From Clostridia bacterium (lineage in GTDB: Bacteria > Bacillota > Clostridia > Oscillospirales > CAG-272), in assembly GCA_017452565.1 (NCBI GenBank), contig JAFTMF010000188.1, forward strand, positions 1 through 24,420: a stretch of 24,420 nt of DNA, given 5' to 3'. The notes beneath the pieces are model-generated. The model was not told where the DNA came from, did not search any database, and worked only from the letters and a program-made list of their open reading frames with translations. This document shows, in pieces, positions 17,818-24,420 of the stretch. A program made the translations under genes and the position numbers. Each line of letters begins with the position of its first letter. Within the stretch, counting starts at the first letter, position 1.

Positions 17818-20800
17818 ATGAAAAAGTTTCTTTGGTTGTTGATGCTCATCCCCTGCATTCTCGCCGTGGGATGTAACAAAAACGACAAACCGGATCAAAG
17901 CACGCCCCCTGATCCGACGACCACCACGACCACCGCTCCCGACCCCGAGAATCCTCCGAAAACAGACGACAAGCCTGTAAACGAGGGTCCTCTGCCTACC
18001 TCTATCGAACTGGGTAAGCTCCGCGTGCAGCTGCTCAGCGACCGTATGGTTCGTATTGAGGTAAAGGGCTCCAAAGGATTTGAGGACCGTCCTTCCTATA
18101 CCGTTCAGAAGCGCCGCGGCTGGGATGAAGTTTCCTATACCTCCGCTACCGAAAACGGTTACAACGTGATCACTACCTCCGCTTACAAAGTCTATGTCCC
18201 CGTGGATGCCAAGACTCCCGTAGGCAGTTATATTACCGATGCCAAAGGCACCGAGCTGTGGCGTTTTGAATCCAACACCACCAGCAACGTTTACCTCCCC
18301 TCCCCCTCCGATGAACTGAACAGCTGGTTCTTCACCGACGCGCCTCGTGTAATCCCCTCCGAGGACGGCTACTCGGTTGTAGAAGATTACAAGCGCAACA
18401 ACGGCTGGGATATGTCCAACGACGCTACCGACCTGTTCGTGTTCCTGCCTCAGGGTGATTACGAGAACTTCACCTCCGACTTCGTTGAGCTGACCGGTTC
18501 CTCCGAAATGGTAACCCTGAAGATGCTGGGTTACTGGGACTCCCGTTGGTACGCTTACAACGAAAGAACCGCTCTGAAGCAGATTCAGGACTATCTGGAT
18601 CGCGGCTACTCCATCGACGTGCTGGTTATCGACACCGACTGGCGTCAGACCAGCGATAGCGGTATCGGCTACGATATCAACACCGATCTCTTCCCCGATA
18701 TGGCGAAGTTCCTTGAAAAGGCACACGCTATGGGCGTTGACATTATGTTCAACGACCATCCCGAACCCGTAGATCGCACCGACAATCTGCTGGATGAAGA
18801 GGAAATCGAATACCGTAACAAGAATCTGAAGCTGATCCTCTCTCTGGGTCTGGATATCTGGTGGTACGACCGTAACTGGCACACCGCTCTGAATCCCATT
18901 CACAACGATATCTCCATCTACGCTTCCGGTATGTACGCATTCCAGTGGATCACCGAGGAATACTACGAAAGCATTACCGATATTGACGAATACGCTCGCC
19001 GTGCGCTGATTATGGCTAACGTTGACGGTATTCTCAACGGTATTTTGGACTACGCTCCCGAGCTGTCCGCTCACCGCTACTCCATTCAGTGGACCGGTGA
19101 CATTAACTGTGAATCGGTCGACCTTGAATACGAAATCTTCAACGCCGTCTTCGGCGGTGCGGAGATGGGTCTGCCTTACGTCAGTGCCGACATCGGCGGT
19201 CACCGTACCGAGGTTTCCGACGATATGTACGTGCGCTGGATGCAGTTCGGTGCGCTGTCTCCCATCCTGCGTGTACACTGTACCCGTCCCTTCTCCCGTA
19301 TGCCTTGGCTCTACGGCGAGACTGCAGAGGCTGTAACCCACCAGTACGTGGATATGCGTTACCGTCTGCTGCCTCTCTACTACACGCTGGCGCACGAGAA
19401 CTACGAATCGGGTCTGCCGCTGCTGCGCCGACTGGATATCCAGTATCCTCAGTATGCTGAGTCGGCTAACAACTATCAGTACCTCTTGGGCGATACGCTG
19501 CTGGTTGCACCTCTGCACGAGAGCTATGCGTCCTCCGATGACTTCACGCTGGAAGCAGACGGCAAGCCCGGTCTGAAGGCTGAATACTACAGCAACCGTG
19601 ATCTCTCCGGTACTCCCACCGTTACCAAGCAGGACGAAAAGGTATACTTCGACTGGGGTGACGGCGCTCCCGCAGGCCTGACCGTTTCCGATAACTTCTC
19701 GGTTCGCTGGACCGGTACCCTTACCGTAGGTAAGGAAGAACTGGCAGTTCGTGTATTTGCCGATGACGGCGTCCGCGTCTGGATCGACGATAAGCTTGCA
19801 ATCGACGGCTGGACTGTATACGACCAGTATCTGTCCTCCGAACCTCTGGCAGCCGGCTCTACTCACTCCATCAAGATCGAATACTTCGATTCCGGTTATG
19901 GCGCACACATTTACCTGTCTATGCTGTCCGGCAGAGGCGTTTCCCGTGACGTATTCCTGCCCGATGGCGAATGGATGGACGTTTGGACCGGTAAGACCTA
20001 TGACGGTCCCGCTACCATTACTGTAACCCACAAGCTGGAAACCTCTCCTATCTTCGTTCGTATGGGCTCGGTTCTTACTCTGGCCGACAATATGAAGAAC
20101 GTAGATGAAAAGGACTGGAGCCATATGACGCTGGAAGTTTACCCCAGCATCAGCTATGATAACACCGTTACCCTCTACGAGGATGACACCAGAACCGTTG
20201 CTTACAAGGACGGCAAGTTCCGCGCTACCGAGATCAATCTCTCCGGCAAGGATAAGACCGTCGAGCTGGTTATCAACCCCGCTACCGGCGACTTCACCGG
20301 CGACCGTGCATTTAACGAACGCAACTGGACCATCCGTGTACACGGACGTGACGATTGGGGCGCTCTCACCGGTATGACCCTCAACGGCAAGAAGGTTGAG
20401 TTTACCAAGATCGAAAAGAAACCCGATGCTGATCCTCTGGCTATCATCGGCGGTGCTCGTGACAACGTAGTTTACGAAGTTTCCTTCAAGGCTGCTGTCA
20501 CCGACAAGTCCACTCTTGCCTTCACCTTCGCCAACACCTGCAAGGACGGCGTAAACGAAGCATACGACGACACCAAGGCTTCCCTCACTTCTTCCGTAGA
20601 GACTCTGAAGAAGGATGACGTGAAACTGAACTTGACCGCTGTGGGTAACAAGGACTGGGCGCTCTTCGGTGCCATCGAGCAGAAGACCGTTATCCGCAAA
20701 GCTGTTGAAAAGCATCTCATCGGTTCTCTGACTACCACCGGTTCCACCTTCGGCTTCACCGATAACTACTCCATCGCTTGGCAGGATGGCGACATCCTCA

Positions 20801-21660
20801 AGGTTGGCAGCTCCACCAACGGTATCGTTGCAGAGCATTCCTTCAACGTTGCTCTGAAGGTTGGTCCCGACAAGACTCATTACGAGGTTTACGTTGGCGG
20901 CTTCAAGTCTGTTGCGAAGTTCACCATCCGTGACCGCGCAGGCAACGTAAAGACCTATACCTTCGGCGATCTGAACACCAACTTCTACCGCAAGATCGTG
21001 ATCGATGTGACCGCTGAGGTTGAGAGCGAGATCTATATCACCTACTCTCTCCTGTCCGGCGACAACATCACCTTCTCCGCAGTATCCGCATCTGACGGAA
21101 CCGTTGTAGACGTAGAGCCCCAAGAGCCTACCCCCGATACCAAGATCTCTACCGTTACCACTCCCTACACCACCAAGTTCGATCTGACTGCCAACGGTAC
21201 TATCTTCTGGGAATACTACGGTCAGCTGAATCAGGGCGGCGGCAGCCAGCACGATCACAAGGCAAACGCTCCGGATATCATCAACACCACCTTCCAGTCT
21301 ACTCAGACCCACTGGGATAACAAGGCTGAGGTTACCTGGAGCGACGGTGCAGGCGCTGCATCCGCTACTACTCGCCACGGGCTCAACGGCGGCGGTCAGA
21401 CCATCACCGTACAGACTGCAGGCGTGAAGACCATCCAGATCCTGGTTGGTGCTTGGAATGCCAAGAACCAGATGAGCATTTACAATGCGGACGGTATTCC
21501 TTTGGAATCCTCCGTCATCATCTCCGCAGGCGGCGATGCACAGATGGCTCTGGTATCTCTGGACGTATCCAACTACGATGGCGATTCCATCACCATCACC
21601 TTCACCGCTATGAACTCCAACGGCGGTAACGTTTCCCTCACTGCTGTGGCTGTGAAGTAA
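17818..21660 (+). CDS. Secreted GH31 glycoside hydrolase lipoprotein with PA14 and tandem C-terminal modules
   Basis: A 1280-residue lipoprotein: signal peptide with lipobox-like AVGC (Cys19), then a Pro/Thr/Asp-rich linker (20-60). A GH31 N-terminal beta-sandwich (about 62-225) precedes the catalytic barrel (about 235-530). The nucleophile is Asp351 in WWYDRNW and the acid/base is Asp428 in WTGD, with ADIGGH (457-462) between the barrel strands. The WWYD form places it in the subgroup with WW-x-DW motifs rather than classical WIDMNE alpha-glucosidases. A PA14 domain (about 585-705) is inserted in the C-terminal sandwich, which resumes at LPDGEWMDVWTG (714-725). DUF5110 follows (about 770-905). 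Residues about 933-1093 and 1117-1280 are two related beta-rich modules. It should cleave an alpha-linked glycan outside the cell; the exact sugar is not predictable. AAAGGAG lies 10 bases before the start, and the gene is monocistronic. TTA, CTA and TCA codons are absent. Confidence 0.92.
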   Translation: MKKFLWLLMLIPCILAVGCNKNDKPDQSTPPDPTTTTTTAPDPENPPKTDDKPVNEGPLPTSIELGKLRVQLLSDRMVRIEVKGSKGFEDRPSYTVQKRRGWDEVSYTSATENGYNVITTSAYKVYVPVDAKTPVGSYITDAKGTELWRFESNTTSNVYLPSPSDELNSWFFTDAPRVIPSEDGYSVVEDYKRNNGWDMSNDATDLFVFLPQGDYENFTSDFVELTGSSEMVTLKMLGYWDSRWYAYNERTALKQIQDYLDRGYSIDVLVIDTDWRQTSDSGIGYDINTDLFPDMAKFLEKAHAMGVDIMFNDHPEPVDRTDNLLDEEEIEYRNKNLKLILSLGLDIWWYDRNWHTALNPIHNDISIYASGMYAFQWITEEYYESITDIDEYARRALIMANVDGILNGILDYAPELSAHRYSIQWTGDINCESVDLEYEIFNAVFGGAEMGLPYVSADIGGHRTEVSDDMYVRWMQFGALSPILRVHCTRPFSRMPWLYGETAEAVTHQYVDMRYRLLPLYYTLAHENYESGLPLLRRLDIQYPQYAESANNYQYLLGDTLLVAPLHESYASSDDFTLEADGKPGLKAEYYSNRDLSGTPTVTKQDEKVYFDWGDGAPAGLTVSDNFSVRWTGTLTVGKEELAVRVFADDGVRVWIDDKLAIDGWTVYDQYLSSEPLAAGSTHSIKIEYFDSGYGAHIYLSMLSGRGVSRDVFLPDGEWMDVWTGKTYDGPATITVTHKLETSPIFVRMGSVLTLADNMKNVDEKDWSHMTLEVYPSISYDNTVTLYEDDTRTVAYKDGKFRATEINLSGKDKTVELVINPATGDFTGDRAFNERNWTIRVHGRDDWGALTGMTLNGKKVEFTKIEKKPDADPLAIIGGARDNVVYEVSFKAAVTDKSTLAFTFANTCKDGVNEAYDDTKASLTSSVETLKKDDVKLNLTAVGNKDWALFGAIEQKTVIRKAVEKHLIGSLTTTGSTFGFTDNYSIAWQDGDILKVGSSTNGIVAEHSFNVALKVGPDKTHYEVYVGGFKSVAKFTIRDRAGNVKTYTFGDLNTNFYRKIVIDVTAEVESEIYITYSLLSGDNITFSAVSASDGTVVDVEPQEPTPDTKISTVTTPYTTKFDLTANGTIFWEYYGQLNQGGGSQHDHKANAPDIINTTFQSTQTHWDNKAEVTWSDGAGAASATTRHGLNGGGQTITVQTAGVKTIQILVGAWNAKNQMSIYNADGIPLESSVIISAGGDAQMALVSLDVSNYDGDSITITFTAMNSNGGNVSLTAVAVK

Positions 21661-21676
21661 GCAAAAACCCAAAACT

Positions 21677-21710
21677 AAAAAGGGACGGCATTTTGCCGTC
21701 CCTTTTCTTT
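21677..21710 (+). terminator. Strong terminator of the GH31 gene
   Basis: A 14-bp perfect stem (AAAAAGGGACGGCA against TGCCGTCCCTTTT) with a TTT loop ends in TTTTCTTT. It separates the GH31 gene from the repressor operon. Confidence 0.92.
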
Positions 21711-21742
21711 GCGGAATTTACAGAATATTCATTACTTTTCTC

Positions 21743-21771
21743 TTGACAAATCATTCTACATATTGTAGAAT
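21743..21771 (+). promoter_or_regulatory. Promoter of the BlaI-like/M56 operon
   Basis: A perfect -35 TTGACA (21743-21748), a 17-base spacer and TAGAAT (21766-21771) are seen. The -10 and most of the spacer are covered by the first operator palindrome, so repressor binding would block RNA polymerase. Confidence 0.82.
21753..21771. promoter_or_regulatory. BlaI-type operator, box 1
   Basis: Perfect palindrome ATTCTACA-TAT-TGTAGAAT with the TACA...TGTA core typical of BlaI/MecI/CopY-family boxes. It overlaps the spacer and -10 of the operon promoter. Confidence 0.82.
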
Positions 21772-21780
21772 ATAGTTGTA

Positions 21781-21793
21781 CTACACGATGTAG
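21781..21793. promoter_or_regulatory. BlaI-type operator, box 2
   Basis: Palindrome CTACA-CGA-TGTAG shares the core and the right arm (TGTAGAAT) of box 1. Its centre lies 25 bases downstream of the centre of box 1, just after the expected transcription start. A two-box arrangement suits cooperative binding of two repressor dimers. Confidence 0.75.
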
Positions 21794-21813
21794 AATGAAA
21801 AGGGAGAATTACT

Positions 21814-22179
21814 ATGAGTGAACTGCAATTAGGTGTAATTGAAGCCAAATTTGCCGATATTATTTGGGAGAACGAGCCGATCGCCTCAGCCGAGCTCGCC
21901 CGTCGGAGCGAGGAGCTGCTGGGATGGAAGAAAACAACTTCCTACACCGTTCTGAAACGGCTTTGTGATAAGGGAATCTTTCAAAACGTCAAGGGAACGG
22001 TGACCTCCCTGCTTTCCCGTAGGGAGTTTTATGCACTGCAAAGCGAAAAATTCGTGGACGAGACCTTTGAAGGATCCCTGCCTGCGTTTTTCGCAGCGTT
22101 TACTACTCGCAAATCGCTGTCGGCAAAGGAAATCGCCGAGCTGCGCCGTATGATTGACGAATATGAGGAGAAGGAATGA
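21814..22179 (+). CDS. BlaI/MecI/CopY-family transcriptional repressor
   Basis: A 121-residue protein with an N-terminal winged helix: LGVIEAKFADIIWENEPI, then recognition-helix sequence KKTTSYTVLKRLCDKGI and a wing. The C-terminal dimerisation helices carry LSRREF, ETFEGSLPAFFAAF and LSAKEIAELRRMI, matching the family's end. In known systems the repressor dimer is cut by, or in response to, the partner M56 protease, which frees the promoter. The Asn-Phe bond cut in staphylococcal BlaI is not obvious here; the roughly aligned position reads Ala-Phe. Two palindromes upstream make autoregulation very likely. Its stop overlaps the start of the M56 gene by 4 bases (ATGA), so the two are co-translated. 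Confidence 0.92.
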   Translation: MSELQLGVIEAKFADIIWENEPIASAELARRSEELLGWKKTTSYTVLKRLCDKGIFQNVKGTVTSLLSRREFYALQSEKFVDETFEGSLPAFFAAFTTRKSLSAKEIAELRRMIDEYEEKE

Positions 22180-23495
22180 TGGAAGCCGTCTTTCTGTTTC
22201 TTCTCAATCGAAGCATTAGCATCAGCTGCTTGATCTTGCTCATTGCGCTCCTGCGATTCATTTGGAAGCGCGCCCCTAAACGGCTGTTGTGCGTGCTGTG
22301 GGCATTCGTGGGGATCCGATTGGCCCTTCCGTTCTCGATTGAGGGGGTAACGAGCCTGCTTCCCCACCGGCGAACTGTCCCCGACCTGATTGAGCGGTAT
22401 GTGCAAGCGGAACCGCCACGGACAACGTATTTGGAATCGGCACCTGCCGCCGGTACCGATTACTTTACCGACATGCCGTTACTACTATCGATCCTGTGGG
22501 TAGTGGGTGTCGCCGCGCTACTGATCTACGCAATGGTCAGCTACATTCGTTTTCGCAAACGTGTCACTGAGCGAGTATACGTGCGGGACAATGTTTATCT
22601 GTGCGATCACATTTCTACGCCATTTATATTGGGAATTTTCCAACCCAATATCTATTTGCCGTCGTTTATCGAAGAGACGGACTACGAATACGTGGTAGAG
22701 CACGAAAAAGTCCACATTGAACGGTACGATCACTACTGGAAGCCGCTGGGCTTCTTGCTGTTGACAGTTTACTGGTTCAATCCCGTGATCTGGTTTGGCT
22801 ATAGTCTTTTCTGCAAGGATATCGAGCTTGCCTGCGATGCCCGTGTGCTTTGGAAATGGGGCGAATCTTGGAAAAAGCCCTACTCTTCGGCTTTGCTGAA
22901 ATTCAGCACCGCAAAGCGAAATATCTCTTTCTGTCAGCTTGCGTTTGGCGAGATCAGCGTAAAAGAGCGGATCCAAAATATCTTGCGGTACAAGTACACC
23001 TCTCGCATTGCGGCAATTGTGGCGGTGGTCTGTGCCATTGTTTTCGCGTTCGGCTATATGATCGATCCCGTCACGCCTCCCCACCGCACCTACGGTGAGT
23101 CAGAGTATTTTTCGAAGAGCGAGATCGATTATTTGATGGATGTTGCTATTCGGCTTTGGTACCTTGAAATGGGATTCTACGATCTGCAACTGACCGAGAT
23201 CGAATACGACGAACATTGGTATAAATGGGAAGTTTATGATCAGTTATATAAAGAAAAGACGAAAGATTTGACTATAGAGGAAATCTCATCGACCGAAGTG
23301 GTTACGGATGAAGAAGTAGATGCATATATCCGAGAAATGGACGAGAACAACCTCACGGTAATGTCCTTCCAAATCTCGTTTTGGGTGCCCGATGATGCTG
23401 AAAAGGCTTGGATTCCCAATCACGAATATGCCGGCGCTACCCTCGTTATCGAAAAAATCAATGGTATCTGGCAATATCGTTCGTGGGGATACTAA
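22176..23495 (+). CDS. M56-family membrane metallopeptidase (BlaR1-like) with non-penicillin-binding sensor
   Basis: A 439-residue sensor-protease with hydrophobic segments near 5-30, 37-54, 101-121, 190-212 and 276-296. The zinc protease core shows His176-Glu177-x2-His180 and, downstream, Glu217 in DIELACD, the third ligand region of the M56 family. Family knowledge says ligand binding outside triggers the cytosolic protease, which inactivates the paired repressor. Unlike BlaR1, the C-terminal extracellular part (about 300-439) has no class D beta-lactamase-like Ser-x-x-Lys domain. It is a small aromatic- and acid-rich domain ending LVIEKINGIWQYRSWGY. So beta-lactam sensing is unlikely and the signal is unknown. 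No effector gene follows. Start ATG 22176 overlaps the repressor stop, with AAGGA just before; the adjacent ATG at 22179 is equally possible. Confidence 0.9.
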   Translation: MMEAVFLFLLNRSISISCLILLIALLRFIWKRAPKRLLCVLWAFVGIRLALPFSIEGVTSLLPHRRTVPDLIERYVQAEPPRTTYLESAPAAGTDYFTDMPLLLSILWVVGVAALLIYAMVSYIRFRKRVTERVYVRDNVYLCDHISTPFILGIFQPNIYLPSFIEETDYEYVVEHEKVHIERYDHYWKPLGFLLLTVYWFNPVIWFGYSLFCKDIELACDARVLWKWGESWKKPYSSALLKFSTAKRNISFCQLAFGEISVKERIQNILRYKYTSRIAAIVAVVCAIVFAFGYMIDPVTPPHRTYGESEYFSKSEIDYLMDVAIRLWYLEMGFYDLQLTEIEYDEHWYKWEVYDQLYKEKTKDLTIEEISSTEVVTDEEVDAYIREMDENNLTVMSFQISFWVPDDAEKAWIPNHEYAGATLVIEKINGIWQYRSWGY

Positions 23496-23497
23496 TC

Positions 23498-23540
23498 AAA
23501 AACGGATAAGCAACCGAGTTGTTTATCCGTTTTCCTTTTA
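23498..23540. terminator. Bidirectional terminator between converging genes
   Basis: AACGGATAA (23501-23509) pairs with TTATCCGTT (23523-23531), continued by CAAC (23511-23514) with GTTG (23518-23521). It is flanked by five A on the left and TTTTCCTTTTATTT on the right, so both strands get a T tract. It overlaps the stop codon of the minus-strand methyltransferase gene. Confidence 0.88.
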
Positions 23541-24420
23541 TTTCATATACCGATTCTTCTTCTCAAAAGGAGGCTTCTCGCCACCTCTCCGCTCGCCCTG
23601 ATAATTGCAGGAACGGGGACGGACGATCTGGCGATCCTCCTTGGGCTTGAAGAATTGGTAGTAGCTACAGGGGATCATACCATTGTAGAGCTTGCGCACC
23701 TTGTCGGCGCGTCTGCCGTAGAGGCGCTCGAAGCCCTCGTGAGAGGTAAGGACGTAGATCTGCCACGAATCCAGCGTGGCAAAATGCTTACCCATCTCAC
23801 GGTAGAGAGTTTCCGCTTCCTGCATAGTCATCAGACGCTCGCCGTAGGGGGGATTGCAGACAACCGTTCCCCGTCGGCCGCCGGTTTTGATCTCCCGGGC
23901 ATCTCGCTGGAAGGCTTTCACCCACTTAGTGACTCCTGCACGGCGGCAGTTGTCCTTGGTAAGCTCCACTGCTGCGGGATCGATGTCCGATGCGTAGGCT
24001 TCAAACGCACAGTCAGTGCGAATGGCGGCTTCCGCCTCTGCCCGTGCCTCCCGCCATACGGAGGGCTTGATCTGCGGGAACTTCTCCGCAGCGAAGGGAC
24101 GGTGGAGTCCGGGCGCGATGTTGGCCATCTGCAGTGCCGCCTCGATGGCGATGGTGCCGCTTCCGCACATAGGATCCCAGAAGAGCACGTCTTCGCGGGG
24201 ACGGGCAATGGAAGCAAGTGCGGCGGCGAGGGTTTCTCTCAGCGGTGCGCCGTTTGCCTCGGTACGGTAGCCGCGCTTATGGAGGGGGGTTCCGCTGGTG
24301 TCGATCATCAGAGTGGCGATATCCTTGAAGATGAAGACTTCAATCTGATAGAGGGTACTGCTCTCTTCAAACCATCCCATTCGGTAGACCGATTTCAGCC
24401 GTTCCACCACCGCTTTTTTC
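23538..24420 (-). CDS. Class I RNA methyltransferase, RlmL/YpsC type (5' end beyond the window)
   Basis: The visible 294 or so residues are the C-terminal catalytic part of a THUMP-domain RNA methyltransferase that makes N2-methylguanine in 23S rRNA. Motifs are FWDPMCGSGTIAIEAAL (cofactor loop), YASDIDPAAV with an acidic ribose ligand, and the catalytic NPPYGERL. The N-terminal side reads KKAVVERLKSVYRMGWFEE and runs open to the window edge. The ferredoxin-like and THUMP domains should therefore lie to the right of 24420, and a GTG near 24410 is not the true start. A basic tail of about 30 residues (RQIVRPRSCNYQGERRGG and on) closes the protein. Confidence 0.9.
   Translation of the reverse strand, partial: KKAVVERLKSVYRMGWFEESSTLYQIEVFIFKDIATLMIDTSGTPLHKRGYRTEANGAPLRETLAAALASIARPREDVLFWDPMCGSGTIAIEAALQMANIAPGLHRPFAAEKFPQIKPSVWREARAEAEAAIRTDCAFEAYASDIDPAAVELTKDNCRRAGVTKWVKAFQRDAREIKTGGRRGTVVCNPPYGERLMTMQEAETLYREMGKHFATLDSWQIYVLTSHEGFERLYGRRADKVRKLYNGMIPCSYYQFFKPKEDRQIVRPRSCNYQGERRGGEKPPFEKKNRYMK

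Noticed and set aside
17695..21672. A 1325-codon open frame on the minus strand opposite the GH31 gene
   Set aside because: It is codon-aligned with the GH31 gene and exists because that gene avoids TTA, CTA and TCA. Its translation is low-complexity in a way typical of antisense reading (Gly/Val/Gln-rich), and the plus-strand protein has clear GH31, PA14 and DUF5110 features.
22176..23495. A beta-lactam resistance system
   Set aside because: The regulator pair resembles BlaI/BlaR1, but the sensor lacks a penicillin-binding domain and no beta-lactamase or PBP gene is present.

Overview
The window looks like chromosome of a low-to-middle GC Gram-positive bacterium, most likely an uncultured Clostridia-type member of the Bacillota (Firmicutes). 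The support is strong purine-rich ribosome binding sites, sigma-A-type promoters, a MecA adaptor, a BlaI/M56 regulatory pair, lipoprotein signal peptides followed by short disordered linkers, and a SecA with a C-terminal zinc tail. The genus cannot be read from the window. There are 18 protein genes, one of them cut by the right edge. I see no rRNA, tRNA, CRISPR array, insertion sequence or phage module, and no gene-free stretch longer than 300 bases.

Left part (1-7722). A terminator of an off-window gene is followed by an AT-rich cytidine-deaminase-like gene. Convergent to it is a two-gene minus-strand operon: a lipoprotein with an endonuclease/exonuclease/phosphatase (EEP) fold whose catalytic motifs are eroded, then sfsA. 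The operon is driven by a full-consensus promoter. Divergent from it is a four-gene operon for a GldA/GldF/GldG-type ABC system: ATPase, ABC-2 permease, GldG-like membrane-anchored protein and DUF4340 protein. It ends in a bidirectional hairpin.

Middle part (7696-17590). A minus-strand pair carries the tRNA methyltransferase trmL and an unrecognised 644-residue protein with a CxxC-x21-CxxC metal site. Divergent from trmL is secA, followed in the same orientation by two related polytopic membrane proteins of unknown function and a pyridoxamine/pyridoxine kinase. A separate promoter then serves mecA and a family-4 (iron-sulfur) uracil-DNA glycosylase.

Right part (17600-24420). A solitary 1280-residue secreted GH31 lipoprotein has its own strong extended -10 promoter, an inverted repeat upstream and a strong terminator. 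It holds a nested PA14 domain and ends in two copies of a beta-rich module. Next is an autoregulated BlaI-like repressor and M56 (BlaR1-like) protease pair, with two operator palindromes on the promoter and a sensor domain that is not penicillin-binding. The window closes with a 5'-truncated RlmL/YpsC-type rRNA methyltransferase on the minus strand.

Most of the window is housekeeping. The parts most likely to hold undescribed biology are the degenerate EEP lipoprotein, the zinc-site protein coupled to trmL, the secA-linked membrane pair, the GH31 protein with its tandem C-terminal modules, and the BlaI/M56 pair with an orphan sensor.
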